Assembly: GCA_016720395.1 (NCBI GenBank)
Contig: JADKKR010000004.1
Span: 124,001-188,000 of the forward strand
Source of the DNA: Geobacteraceae bacterium
Lineage (GTDB): Bacteria; Desulfobacterota; Desulfuromonadia; Geobacterales; Pseudopelobacteraceae
Length of the DNA: 64,000 nucleotides
Direction of reading: 5' to 3'
In this document: positions 18,028 to 28,900 of the stretch, in pieces
Position numbering within the stretch: position 1 is the stretch's first letter
How the letters are laid out: each line of letters opens with the position of its first letter
The notes under the pieces: model-generated
The model's input: the letters and a program-made list of their open reading frames with translations, nothing else
Told to the model about the DNA's origin: nothing
The model's database searches: none
Position numbers and translations under genes: made by a program

Positions 18028-18621
18028 ATGTTAACAAAATCTTCCTCGCTGATGCGACTGGTCGGAGAATTGAAGAAACTACCGGGTGTCGGAGAACGGA
18101 CTGCGTTGCGACTGGCATTCCACCTGTTGAAATCGCCCGGAAACCTGACCGCACTTTCAGAAGCGCTGGTCGATGTCAAAGAAAAGGTGCGGGCCTGTTC
18201 GACCTGCTTCGCCATTACCGAGAACGACCCCTGCGCCATCTGCAGCGGCAACCGTGATGCAGCCGCTGTCTGTGTCGTGGAGAACTCCCAGGATCTGATG
18301 TCCCTGGAGCGCAGCAACGCCTGGCATGGAGTCTACCATGTCCTTGAGGGAGCGATCTCCCCGCTCTCCGGGATCGGCCCTTCTTCAATCCGGATTGCCG
18401 AACTGCTGGCGCGGGTTGAAGCGGGAGGGGTCAGCGAGGTGGTAATCGCCACCAACTTCACGGTGGAGGGCGAGGCAACGGCACTCTACCTGACCAAAGT
18501 GCTCAAGCCGACCGGAGTCAAGGTGACCCGACTGGCACATGGCATCCCGCTGGGAAGCGATATCGAATTTGTTGATGCGGCCACGGTCCAGTGGGCGCTG
18601 CAGGGAAGAAACGAATTATAG
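18028..18621 (+). CDS. recR: Recombination mediator RecR
   Basis: A 197-residue protein of normal length for RecR, which with RecF/RecO loads RecA at gaps. It shows the helix-hairpin-helix LKKLPGVGERTALRLAFHLL, the zinc finger CSTCFAITENDPCAIC (C-x2-C ... C-x2-C) and a TOPRIM domain from VCVVENSQDL through VEAGGVSEVVIATNFTVEGEATA. The C-terminal Walker-like motif is RLAHGIPLGSDIEFVDAAT. ATG 18028 gives the expected N-terminus; a GTG at 18016 is possible. Confidence 0.95.
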   Translation: MLTKSSSLMRLVGELKKLPGVGERTALRLAFHLLKSPGNLTALSEALVDVKEKVRACSTCFAITENDPCAICSGNRDAAAVCVVENSQDLMSLERSNAWHGVYHVLEGAISPLSGIGPSSIRIAELLARVEAGGVSEVVIATNFTVEGEATALYLTKVLKPTGVKVTRLAHGIPLGSDIEFVDAATVQWALQGRNEL

Positions 18622-18679
18622 GGAATTATCGGCCGCTATTCGGACAACGATTCAGGATAAACCCACACAGGAGGAACGC

Positions 18680-21600
18680 ATGAGCAGAAAAATGGTAACC
18701 ATCGACGGCAACACCGCCGCCGCCCACGTAGCCCACGCCACCAATGAAGTCATCGCCATCTACCCGATCACCCCGTCATCAGTGATGGGCGAGATCTCCG
18801 ACGCAAAGAGCGCTGCAGGCGAGAAGAACATCTGGGGTACGATCCCACTCGTATCTGAACTGCAGTCCGAGGGTGGAGCGGCCGGTACGGTACACGGCGC
18901 CCTGCAGGCCGGTGCGCTGACCACCACTTTCACCGCCAGCCAGGGTCTGCTGCTGATGATCCCCAACATGTACAAGATCGCCGGCGAGTTGACCTCCACG
19001 GTCTTCCATGTTTCTGCCCGCGCCATCTCCGCTGCCGCCCTGAACATCTTCGGCGACCACTCCGATGTCATGTCCTGCCGCTCCACCGGTTGGGCCATGT
19101 TCTGCTCCAACAATGTCCAGGAGGTCATGGACTTCGCCCTGATCGCCCAGGCCGCCACCCTGCGTTCAAGGGTCCCCTTCCTGCACTTCTTCGACGGGTT
19201 CCGCACCTCGCACGAAGTCCAGAAGGTAGAAGAACTTTCATTTGACGACATGCGCCACATGATGAGCGACGAACTCATCAATGCCCACCGTCTGCGCGGC
19301 CTCTCCCCCGACCGTCCCGTCATGCGCGGCACCGCCCAGAACCCGGATGTCTACTTCCAGGGGCGTGAAACCGTCAACCAGTTCTACGAACCCTGCATCA
19401 AGATCGTCCAGGAAGAAATGGACAAATTCGGCAAGCTCACCGGCCGCAAATACAAACTGGTCGACTATGCCGGCGCCAAAGATGCCGAGCGGGTCGTCGT
19501 CGTCATGGGTTCCGCAGCTGATACCGTTCAGGAGACCGTCAACACCCTGATCAAAAAAGGGGAGAAAGTCGGCGTCGTTAAAGTCCACCTCTACCGTCCG
19601 TTCCCACTGGACGCCTTTATCAAGGCGCTGCCCAAAACCGTCAAGAGTATCGCTGTTCTCGACCGCACCAAAGAGCCCGGTTCCCTGGGCGAGCCGCTCT
19701 ATCTCGATGTCCGCACCGCCATCGGCGAAGCCATGGCTGCCGGAAAATTCAGCTTCAAGGGCTATCCCGTCATAGTCGGCGGCCGCTACGGTCTGGGTTC
19801 CAAGGAATTTACCCCGGCCATGGCCAAATCCGTCCTGGACAACCTCAAAAAAGCCAAACCGAAGAACCACTTTGTCGTCGGCATCAAGGAAGACGTCACC
19901 AACTGCAGCCTGGAGTACACACCCTCCTTCCGCAACGTCATGGACGGCACCTACGAAGCCATGTTCTTCGGTCTCGGCTCCGACGGTACTGTCGGCGCCA
20001 ACAAGAACACCATCAAGATAATCGGCGAAACCACCAAGAACTTCGCCCAGGCCTACTTCGTCTACGACTCAAAGAAGGCCGGCACCATCACCATCTCACA
20101 CCTGCGCTTCGGGAAAAAGGCCATCACCGCCCCGTACCTGATCGACCACGCCGACTTCATCGCCTGTCACAACTTCTCCTTCCTGGAGAAATACGACATG
20201 GTCTCCAAAGCCAAGCCGGGCGCCACTTTCCTGCTCTGCTCTCCCTTCGAGCATGGTGAAGTCTGGGACAAGATGCCCAAAGAGGTGCAGCAGCAGATCA
20301 TCGACAAGAAACTCAAATTCTACGTCATCAACGCCATCAAGCTGGGCGAGGAACTTGGCCTGGGCGCCCGCATCAACGTCATCATGCAGACCGCCTTCTT
20401 CAAGATCTCCAACATCATCCCGCTGGCAACTGCGCTCAAAGAGATCAAAGGCGCCATCAAGAAGAGCTACGGCAAATCGGGCGACAAGGTTGTCGCCATG
20501 AACAACGCCGCTGTCGACGAAGCCCTCAAGAACATCTACGAAGTCAAGGTCCCGGCCAAGGCTACCAGCAAGCTCAAGATGCCGCCGGCAGTTGCCAAGA
20601 CGGCACCTAAGTTTGTACAGGACGTCACCGGCCGCATCATCGCCGGCTTCGGCGACGACCTGGCCGTATCCCTGATGCCGGCCGACGGCACCTTCCCGAC
20701 CGCCACATCCCAGTACGAGAAGCGCAACATCGCCGTCGACATCCCGGTCTGGGACGAAGCCGTCTGCATCCAGTGCGGCATCTGCTCCTTCGTCTGCCCG
20801 CACGCCGTTATCCGTATGAAGGCCTATGACGGGGAAACTGCTCAAGGGTGCACCCAAGACCTTCAAATCGACCGAATGCAAGCTGCCTGAGTTCAAGGGT
20901 TTGAAATACACCCTGCAGGTTGCTCCCGAAGACTGCACCGGCTGCGGTGCATGTGTGTACAACTGCCCGGCCAAGAGCAAGGAAGACCCGAACCACAAGG
21001 CCATCAACATGAAATTCCAGCCGCCTCTGCGGGCTTCCGAAGCCGCCAATTGGGACTTCTTCCTGTCACTGCCCGACATGGACGCCACCAAGCTCAAGCT
21101 GGACACCCTGCGCGGCAGCCAGCTCGTCCGCCCGATCTTTGAATTCTCCGGCGCCTGTGCCGGCTGCGGCGAGACACCTTACCTGAAACTGCTGTCGCAG
21201 CTCTTCGGCGACCGCGCCATGATTGCCAACGCCACCGGCTGCACCTCAATCTACGGCGGCAACCTGCCGACCACGCCATGGGCCAAGCGTGCCGACGGCC
21301 GCGGTCCGGCCTGGTCCAACTCCCTGTTTGAGGACAACGCCGAATTCGGTTTCGGCATGCGCCTGGCGGTGGATAAATTCACCGAATCGGCCCTGGAACT
21401 GCTGACTGAGTTGACCACCTGCAGCTGCAAGACCTGCAAGCCGATCATACCGCTGATGAAGCAGATCATAGCTGCCGATCAGTCCGACCAGGCCGGCATC
21501 GAGAAGCAGCGTGAGCGGGTCGCCACGCTGAAGAAGGGCCTCAAGGGCTGCAAGGAGCGGGCTGCAGTGCAGCTGCTGCCGCTGGCCGACTACCTGGTCA

Positions 21601-22257
21601 AGAAATCAGTCTGGTGCGTCGGCGGCGATGGCTGGGCCTATGACATCGGCTACGGCGGCCTCGACCATGTCATCGCCTCCGGCAAGAACGTCAACTTGCT
21701 TGTTCTGGATACCGAAGTATACTCCAACACCGGCGGACAGGCCTCCAAAGCCACCCCGACCGGCGCCGTGGCACAGTTCGCCGCAGGCGGCAAGCCGATG
21801 GCCAAGAAGGACCTGGGCATGATGGCCATGGCCTACGGCAATGTCTACGTTGCCAATGTAGCACTGTCCAATCCGGGCCAGGTGGTCAAGGCCTTCATCG
21901 AGGCTGAGGCCTACGACGGGCCGTCACTGATCATCGCCTACTCGCACTGCATCGCCCACGGCATCGACATGACCAAGGGTGTGGACGAGAACAGGAAAGC
22001 GGTCTCCTCCGGCTACTGGCCGCTGTACCGCTATAACCCGGCTCTGGCAGCAGAAGGCAAGAACCCGCTGCAACTGGACAGCAAGTCCCCGACTACGACA
22101 TTCGAGGACTACGCCTATGGCGAGAACCGCTACAAAGGTTCTGCAGAAGGCCAACCCCAAGGCAGCGGCAATCCTGATGAAGAAGGCCACCGCCTGGACA
22201 GCCAGTCGCTTCGAGTATTACGAGAAACTGGCGGCGCTGACCTACGAAAAGAAGTAG
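18680..22257 (+). pseudogene. nifJ: Pyruvate:ferredoxin (flavodoxin) oxidoreductase, two apparent frameshifts
   Basis: A large single-chain PFOR (about 1190 codons) that oxidises pyruvate plus CoA to acetyl-CoA, CO2 and reduced ferredoxin. ATG 18680 follows AGGAGG. The order is the pyruvate/CoA domain (IYPITPSSVMGEISD), the gamma domain, a 2x4Fe-4S ferredoxin insert (CIQCGICSFVCPHAV; CTGCGACVYNCPAKS) and the thiamine-diphosphate domain (CAGCGETPY; GDGWAYDIGYGGLDHV). The frame slips at GGGG 20831-20834 and again at AAA 22134-22136; removing one base at each site restores a continuous protein ending ASRFEYYEKLAALTYEKK. Everything else is well conserved, so sequencing error is more likely than real decay. 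A terminator follows. Confidence 0.85.
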
Positions 22258-22278
22258 TCAATTGCCTGTTTCACTTCG

Positions 22279-22310
22279 AGGCCCTGCGGTTATCCGCAGG
22301 GCCTTTTTTT
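22279..22310 (+). terminator. Rho-independent terminator after nifJ
   Basis: An 11-bp perfect stem, AGGCCCTGCGG pairing with CCGCAGGGCCT across a 4-base loop, followed by seven T. It lies 22 bases after the restored nifJ stop and before the epimerase gene, marking the end of the PFOR transcript. Confidence 0.92.
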
Positions 22311-22328
22311 CTTGATAGGGGAGACTAC

Positions 22329-23195
22329 ATGAAAAAGATTGTCATCGCCGGTTGCGGCTATATCGGGACGCGAGTCGCCCGGGCCTGGAAAGATAATGGT
22401 GCAGAGGTCACCTGCCTGGTGCGGTCTGCTGAGCATCAGGCTGCCCTTGCATCGGAAGGTTTTTCCACCAGAACCTGCAGTTTTGATGAACCGGCAGAGA
22501 TCCCAACACTGGATGCTGCCAGCAGCATTGTGTATTACTTTGTTCCTCCACCGGGAGGAGGAATCGCCGACTCCCGTGCCAGAAACTTCTGCGCCGCCCT
22601 GTCTCAGGCTGCGTCTCCCGCCCGGATCATCTATATGAGCGCGACCTCGGTTTATAGCGAAACAGGCGGCGGAATAGTAACCGAAGAATCGCCCGCCGAG
22701 CCGCATTCTGCCATGGGCAAGCGTCGCCTGGATGCTGAATCCGCTTTCCGGGAATACGGTGCCGCCGCCGGCGTGCCGATCATCATCCTGCGGGTCAGCG
22801 GCATCTACGGGCCGGGACGCCTGCCGCTGATGCAGATCAGTCAGGGACAACCGCTGCTTCTCGAAGAGGAGTCCGGTCCCAGCAACCGCATCCACGCCGA
22901 TGATCTGGCCATGGTCTGCCTGGCTTCTGCAGAGCGGGGAGAGGACGGTGAGATCTTCAATGTCAGTGACGGCCATCCCTCCAGTATGACCAGCTATTTC
23001 AACGCCTGCGCCGACCTGCTCGGCTATCCCCGCCAACCGCAGGTCAGCATGACAGAAGCCCGTCGGGTCATGTCTCCGCTGATGCTCTCTTATGTCACCG
23101 ATTCAAGAGTCGTGGATAACAGCAGGATGCTTAATAAGCTGGGCATAACGTTGAAGTATCCGGGCATACTGGATGGCCTGAAACACAGTATATGA
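22329..23195 (+). CDS. NAD-dependent epimerase/dehydratase-like SDR (YeeZ-like)
   Basis: A 288-residue extended short-chain dehydrogenase. The N-terminal Rossmann motif is VIAGCGYIGTRVARAW (G-x2-G-x2-G), the serine of the active site lies in YMSATSVYSETGG, and a degenerate Y-x3-K region is GKRRLDAE. RVSGIYGPGRLPL and NRIHADDLA are typical of the nucleoside-sugar epimerase group. The frame is open upstream into nifJ only because of the nifJ frameshift; ATG 22329 with GGGGAG upstream is the true start. Its stop overlaps the ATG of the split glycosylase (ATGA), so they were one operon. Confidence 0.82.
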   Translation: MKKIVIAGCGYIGTRVARAWKDNGAEVTCLVRSAEHQAALASEGFSTRTCSFDEPAEIPTLDAASSIVYYFVPPPGGGIADSRARNFCAALSQAASPARIIYMSATSVYSETGGGIVTEESPAEPHSAMGKRRLDAESAFREYGAAAGVPIIILRVSGIYGPGRLPLMQISQGQPLLLEEESGPSNRIHADDLAMVCLASAERGEDGEIFNVSDGHPSSMTSYFNACADLLGYPRQPQVSMTEARRVMSPLMLSYVTDSRVVDNSRMLNKLGITLKYPGILDGLKHSI

Positions 23196-23299
23196 GCGAA
23201 ACACAGCCGTTGCGGGAGATTTTCGATCGCCTTCTTGACCGGTTCGGACCCCTCAGCTGGTGGCCGGCCGAGACACCCTTCGAGGTCTGCGTCGGTTAA
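23192..23299 (+). pseudogene. Endonuclease III-like (HhH-GPD) gene, N-terminal fragment
   Basis: Thirty-five codons reading MSETQPLREIFDRLLDRFGP ... TPFEVCVG and then TAA from the island. The end PFEVCVG is the sequence that precedes the conserved AILTQNTSW in this glycosylase family, and that continuation is found at 53,342. The gene has therefore been split by the 30-kb insertion. The start overlaps the SDR stop by four bases. Confidence 0.9.
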
Positions 23300-23324
23300 G
23301 TTAACCCGTTATTCTTGGTCCAAC

Positions 23325-23336
23325 ATGGTACAAACC
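23325..23336 (+). repeat. Left-end recombinase-type repeat (ATGGTACAAACC)
   Basis: This word lies 28 bases inside the left junction. A partial copy, ATGGTACA, recurs at 23412-23419 in the same orientation. Its inverted counterpart GGTTGTACCAT is at 53309-53319, 22 bases inside the right junction. Inverted terminal words spaced 20-30 bases from the crossover fit binding sites of a tyrosine recombinase. No terminal inverted repeat reaches the very ends. Confidence 0.6.
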
Positions 23337-23452
23337 TGATTAAAATTTGGGGAGAGGGAATAGATAGTTTTTGGTGATTAGCAGCAATTACGCATTAAGT
23401 TAGATCAGTACATGGTACATATGTTTACTGACCTCAGATTGACAGGCCCACT

Positions 23453-24070
23453 TTAATCGCTATCTGGTTTTCCAAACTGCAACTTTTTATGACAGTTTGG
23501 ACAGACCGCCATAACATTAGCTGACGAATCGGCCCCCCCTCTATTTAGTGGCAATATGTGATGCACTTCAAGGTATGGTGAATTATCAGATGCGCGATTA
23601 AAAGGCGCTGGTTGCTTACATGATTCGCAGACACCTTTAGCACGCAAAAAAACCTCATTTATAATATTCGGATTGTTAAAATACACCTCCATTGAAACAA
23701 CGGTCCTAATAGGCTCTTCAGTTAATTCATTTTTAGTATCTGAAGTACACTTATTGTACGCATGAGACAGCTTTGATAGCAATCCAGCATCATAGATTTC
23801 AATGAATGGGCTAGCGGCGTTGATAGTCGCAACGACTTCCCTTTCAACCAGAGGATACTCTCTAGGTTCCTCACCTGTAAGTATCCATCTATAATTAAAC
23901 CCAAATTCACGATTAATGAGTTTTGCAATTTCCTCAGTAGTTTTCAGTCTTCCTGACTCAAGATCCCTCAATCGAAACCATTTCATTCCCAGCCGTTGAG
24001 CAAACTCGGTCTGGGTAACTCCCAGCTCTTTGCGAATATTTCTTATTCTGTGGCCAGTTTCAAGGGTCAT
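23453..24070 (-). CDS. XRE-type HTH regulator fused to an HNH endonuclease-like domain
   Basis: A 205-residue protein. Residues 5-60 form a helix-turn-helix of the Cro/CI type (IRNIRKELGVTQTEFAQRLG, then LRDLESGRLKTTEEIAKLIN). Residues about 148-200 form an HNH fold with two zinc knuckles, CESC and CPNCH, and the H-H pair in LEVHHILPLNRGG followed by SANVMAVCPNCHKKL. It is the first island gene, divergent from the integrase operon, with a 9-bp inverted repeat in the shared 161-base spacer. A regulator that represses the recombinase operon is the natural reading; whether the HNH part cuts DNA or only binds zinc is unknown. Confidence 0.8.
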   Translation of the reverse strand: MTLETGHRIRNIRKELGVTQTEFAQRLGMKWFRLRDLESGRLKTTEEIAKLINREFGFNYRWILTGEEPREYPLVEREVVATINAASPFIEIYDAGLLSKLSHAYNKCTSDTKNELTEEPIRTVVSMEVYFNNPNIINEVFLRAKGVCESCKQPAPFNRASDNSPYLEVHHILPLNRGGADSSANVMAVCPNCHKKLQFGKPDSD

Positions 24071-24093
24071 ATAAATCCATTCGAATAAAACTG

Positions 24094-24115
24094 AAAATAA
24101 CCGTTTGGTTATTTT
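24094..24115. promoter_or_regulatory. Perfect inverted repeat, candidate operator of the XRE-HNH protein
   Basis: The arms AAAATAACC and GGTTATTTT are perfect complements separated by a 4-base spacer GTTT. The site is 24 bases upstream of the regulator start and about 117 bases before the integrase gene, so it could control both divergent promoters. Function is inferred from symmetry and place. Confidence 0.5.
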
Positions 24116-24231
24116 TGGGAATATTTTAGCACACCAACTATACGTATTGTGTGCGAATTATTTGGTTTGCTGTTTATACCATTTTGATATATTTTTGACT
24201 TTACCGCATCTCAGTTGTATCGGAACAAAAA

Positions 24232-25932
24232 ATGGCTATCAACATTTCCACATATCACCTGATTATTTTCACATACTTTGAGCAGTTCAAGCAGCGCGCA
24301 GTTCCGATGGTTTTTCTGGTGAATGGAAAGCCAGGATACGTCATCAATCAATGGATATTAGACTTGGTAGAAACATCTATTAGACCTGCTCGGCTCTCAT
24401 CATACGTTGGCTCAATTTGCATGCTTTACGATTTCTGTATTGCCCGATTTGGCCTTGGGCCGCTAAGAGATGAAGACCAGCAGCGCCTTGTGGCCGATTT
24501 CATCGATGCGCGGCGCTACGGCACAGATGAATATTGCCGTAAGAGCAATCACGATGAGTACTACGATTATCTTCGCAACCTTGGCCTGAGTTGGAAACCA
24601 ACACACTCACGAAACGTGAAGATCAACCTTAAGGCAATAAATGTGTTTGACCGCTGGCAGGCAACCTATCATGGTGCTCCCCGTCTCAATCCTTCAGAAA
24701 AGGAATTTTTAAGTAGGTACGAGGTTTATAGAGAGTGGCAGCATAGAACCAAGTGGGATCCATTCCTTCACCTTTTCAATACAAGAGAGCACACGAAAGA
24801 CACACACAAGGTGGAGATGTCAAAGGATGATAGAAACAGCGAGACCGAAACAAAAGGAAGATACCGCAGAGAAAAGGCGTTCCCGCTTCAACTAATTATC
24901 AGGCTTATCGAGTGTTGCGCCAACCCTCGGGACAAGATGCTGTTACTGCTCATGCTAGGCGGATCTTTGCGGAGGTCGGAACCCCTTCATATTTTCGTCC
25001 AGGATATAGAGGGGGTTGACGCATTGGGGCAGGCTGTGGTGCGCTTAGAAGACCCGCTGAACGGGTGGGTCGAGTGGGGGCATAACAAGTGCGGGACACG
25101 GAAGCAGTTCTTTCAGGAGTGCTACAAAAACGAGATTCTCTCAGCAGGACACGTGCTTAGTAACCTGATGCCGCGGCCACTCTATGGACAGAGGAACCAG
25201 GGTTTCCATGCTGGTTTCAAGGGAATGACTTTTTCAGAGAGCGACTCAGGATCACGATGGTTTAGGCCGTTTGACGACCTCGGTGAAAATGAACGGGCTG
25301 AATTTAACGGTAGCCTTGATATGTTGGAGGGTGTTGCAGATTACAGACCATATGACGTGTTCCATGTATGGTGGCTCGATCCGCGAATTGGGGCTTATTT
25401 TTATCAGTGTTTCGAAGAATACATGGATAAATATTATTATAAGAACCCCTTCACCGGAAGAGCAAATCCTTCGGGGTGGCCCTATCACCCATGGTTATTC
25501 ATCAACATTGAAAACCCATATACATATGGATATCCACTCGCCTATACAGCAGTCACTAAAATATGGGAACGCTTGAAGGACAAGTTGATAAAATCATTCG
25601 CTGAGGGTGCGGAGCAAGAAAGAGTAAGAATGGTTTTGAATGGCCTTGCTTGGCATTCCTTGAGACATTTCTACGGCTACTATTGTGCCAACATCCTCGA
25701 ACTTCAAATGGAGATAGTCCAAGTTCTGATGCACCACGCGCAGATAAATTCAACGCAGGTGTATTACCGTTTATCAAAATCAATCGTCAAGGACGAGATA
25801 ACCAAGGCAGTACTCAAGAAGCACGGGTTTGATATGGAGCCAGAACATATCATTCTTCCGAAAACACCACGACTGCTTTTCCCTGACCATTGGACCAATC
25901 GATATCAGACTAGATTGCTCAATTATCAATAA
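24232..25932 (+). CDS. Tyrosine recombinase, GmtY-like
   Basis: A 566-residue site-specific recombinase. The catalytic set is visible: Arg I near residue 247 in GGSLRRSEPL, H-x-x-R at about 475-478 in LAWHSLRHFYGYY, a His in VLMHHAQINS and the nucleophile Tyr at about 511-512 in TQVYYRLS. The N-terminal 200 residues would hold the core-binding domain. Large size, the large partner immediately downstream and the left-end position fit the GmtY recombinase of the gamma-mobile-trio. The start ATG 24232 has only a weak ribosome site (GGAAC). The symbol is left blank because I could not compare sequences. Confidence 0.75.
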   Translation: MAINISTYHLIIFTYFEQFKQRAVPMVFLVNGKPGYVINQWILDLVETSIRPARLSSYVGSICMLYDFCIARFGLGPLRDEDQQRLVADFIDARRYGTDEYCRKSNHDEYYDYLRNLGLSWKPTHSRNVKINLKAINVFDRWQATYHGAPRLNPSEKEFLSRYEVYREWQHRTKWDPFLHLFNTREHTKDTHKVEMSKDDRNSETETKGRYRREKAFPLQLIIRLIECCANPRDKMLLLLMLGGSLRRSEPLHIFVQDIEGVDALGQAVVRLEDPLNGWVEWGHNKCGTRKQFFQECYKNEILSAGHVLSNLMPRPLYGQRNQGFHAGFKGMTFSESDSGSRWFRPFDDLGENERAEFNGSLDMLEGVADYRPYDVFHVWWLDPRIGAYFYQCFEEYMDKYYYKNPFTGRANPSGWPYHPWLFINIENPYTYGYPLAYTAVTKIWERLKDKLIKSFAEGAEQERVRMVLNGLAWHSLRHFYGYYCANILELQMEIVQVLMHHAQINSTQVYYRLSKSIVKDEITKAVLKKHGFDMEPEHIILPKTPRLLFPDHWTNRYQTRLLNYQ

Positions 25933-25947
25933 AGGAGGAACGGCATA

Positions 25948-28900
25948 TTGAATAAGGTAACTACTGACACAACGCTTCTTGAAAAGACAAACGGGTATTG
26001 GTCGGGACGCGACATCTATATAAACAATTCGAAATACCTTGTTGTGCTCAAGCCGGATATCACTCCAGATGAACTTGTTGGTATCATAACAGAATATATC
26101 GATGGTCGACTGTATGATTTGGTAAAAAATTCAACGCATAAAGGGATTTTATACATTCTCAAATCCGTGCAAAACAATCCAATCTGGAGAAGAGGTAACA
26201 CTAGTAGCTTTTTTAGATATGGCATAAATTTTAGTGGAATTACCCCACCCATGAAGCCACCATGGTCACAGTTTTACAGAAGAGATTCTGCGGCAATAGC
26301 GTCAATGGTAGCAGTTCTTCTTCAAAATGGGATCCCTCCAAAACAAATTTCAGAAGATATGACACAAGCCTGGATGTCCGTACATCGGTACAAGCCTTAC
26401 AATGGTTTATACGTGCAGATGGTGCCGATAGAAGGCACATTACTAAGTGTCCCTTGGGAAAAATGTAGGTACAGTCAGACAATAACAATGCTAGATGACA
26501 TGTGGAAATTAGTAAATTTGGACATCAGTCCAGGCCGTTTCGGCCTGACCGGAAAATATAATCATTCAAGACCTCATGCTTCGCAAGGCGCAATAATTTT
26601 AAATGACCTGACAGCAGAGGAAAATAGATTGTTTAGTCGGTTCGGCGGGCAAACCTGCAACAGCTTTGCTCCTTCTCAACTGAAAATCTATATGAATGCA
26701 GTTGTTTCAGCTGTTACCCAAGCCCTGCTTCTTCTCGTCAAGAGTGATGTTTGTCTTATCCCATTTTCTTTAAGTACATCAGCACATTGTAACGCCATTG
26801 GTTTCACAGCGTCGGTCTATGGCCAAAATTTTTGTTCAGGACATTACAATCATCGATTCAGTAGCTATGCTTCAGGCCTACTGGGATGTACGAGCATGAA
26901 ATCACTCAAAGATTTTCCGGTAAACCTAGCTAAATATAAAGATATAGAGCAAAACACCGCATTGGCTGCCACCTTTTCAAAACCTCTTAAAGAGTTTGCC
27001 TTAAAACATAACCTTAAAGAATACCCCTATAGAGACCTTAAAAGAAGAGCTACTTCAGAATATCGTATGTTTTCTCCTGAATGGGCAAAAGATAAATTGA
27101 CAAAAGAGTGGGCGGATATTGTTGCAGCATTTTGGATGTCAAGTGATGCCGGAGATGGGCAGAAGATCAGTTGTATCGCTGGCTTCTGCCCTTGGGCTTG
27201 CGATATCCGTGGATTCAATACCCCCTACGAAATTAAGCCAAAAGACATTAAGAATCCGTTCATGGATAAGGATGAACTAACCTTCTTTAAATACCTGAGT
27301 AATCTGGATATATCGGAGGATTCAAAAACAAAAAGGTGGCTAGCAGCGGCAAAGTTTTTTTCTCTTACTGCAAACAGTTCCAAACTTCCTGGTTCACCGG
27401 TTTTCGGCAGTAATCTACAGAATCCATTTGAAGGCTGTGCGAACCCATTTAAAAAAGAACAAAGCGGCTTCAAATCACAACGACCGCGTATGCCACAGTC
27501 TTTAGTTGAGTTGATGATCGAAACCCTTCTGGATCCTGACGAAAATGGAGTGTTCACATACAGGTGGGTGGAGGATGCGACTGCTGTATCTGACACTGTC
27601 CTTGTTCGGAATCCGGATGACCCTTCCGAAGTTATTCAGGTTTGGTGCCCATCTACTGCCAATTGTCTTGCTAACATCTTACTAACACCGATTCGCGGGC
27701 ATCAGAGTCGCTGGCTTGACCAAGGACTTCTAGACGAATTTATTTTTGACATCCAGACACAAACGATGGTCAAGAACACCCACCCATTAGCACAATGGCG
27801 CTACAAGAATGGTAACACTCAGATGCAACAGTATGGGCGGCTTTCAGGAGTGTTTCAAAATGAATATGACCCTCTGATTGCTGCCGATGAATTCATCATC
27901 TGGGTCAGCACCAACAAGACGCAGATGTGGGACCCCGCTCAAAAGCGCGGTCATCCGCTCCCGTGGCCGACTGGAGAGGAACTGATGAAATCTGATGACG
28001 AAGCTGTTAGGACTGCAGGGACCTGTCTTAATCGAGCCTATCAAGTACTTACACAGCAAGTTATATGGATGCAACGTTACGACCCAAATCCCTATCCGGT
28101 GAGTTTCCAACACGACCCAAGAGACAGGAGGAAAATTAACAATGACCCGGCATATATCGGACAATATCCATGGTTCGCACCAATATTCCGGAACCTTGCC
28201 GATCCATTTAAGGATGAGCGTGATGGCCAAATAGTTAACATCCACATCCCAGTCTCATGGGCTAAGATGGACCGACTTTTTGGTTTGCTTGCATTAGAGA
28301 CCGAAAGACGTTTGAAGGTGAAAACTGGACGGAATTTCAGCTTAACAAGAGTTACCGCCTCAGGCATAAAGTGCAAATATAGACCCCACGACTTACGGCT
28401 AGCAGGCATTTCTTATTTACTGGAGATGGGAGTGCCTATCCATGTGGTTCAGTACTTGGTGGGTCATGCAACTGTTCTTATGACTTTTGGGTATGCCAAG
28501 TTCAGAACCCCATGGATAAAAGAACAGATACTTTCCGCTATTAAGAGGAATGTGCATGATGTTGACGGTTTCGACCGTGCCTTCCAGTTGGTCAAAGATG
28601 GGAGAATATCCCCTGAGGTGCTACTAGTTTTTCCGAAACGTAACGGCGATACCCAATTTGGGGCGATTGCAGAAGATCTAACGGCTTATGTCCCTATGGT
28701 TGGAGGGTTGTGCCGCATGGGAGGATTCGGATCAGGGTCTTGCCAAGTGGGGCGACTAATCACAAGAGTATCAGAGTCTGGCTCAAACGTAGGCGAAGAA
28801 GTTGAGGAATATGGCGATACTGGCGGCCATTGCGCCCTTTGTCGGTTCTGGGCAACAGGTCCGCTTTTCCTTCAAGAACAGGAATACGTAGGAAACCTCA

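Noticed and set aside
20831..22136. Programmed frameshifting in nifJ
   Set aside because: No known PFOR uses it, the sites lack slippery heptamers with stimulatory structures, and similar run-length breaks occur in unrelated genes of the window.
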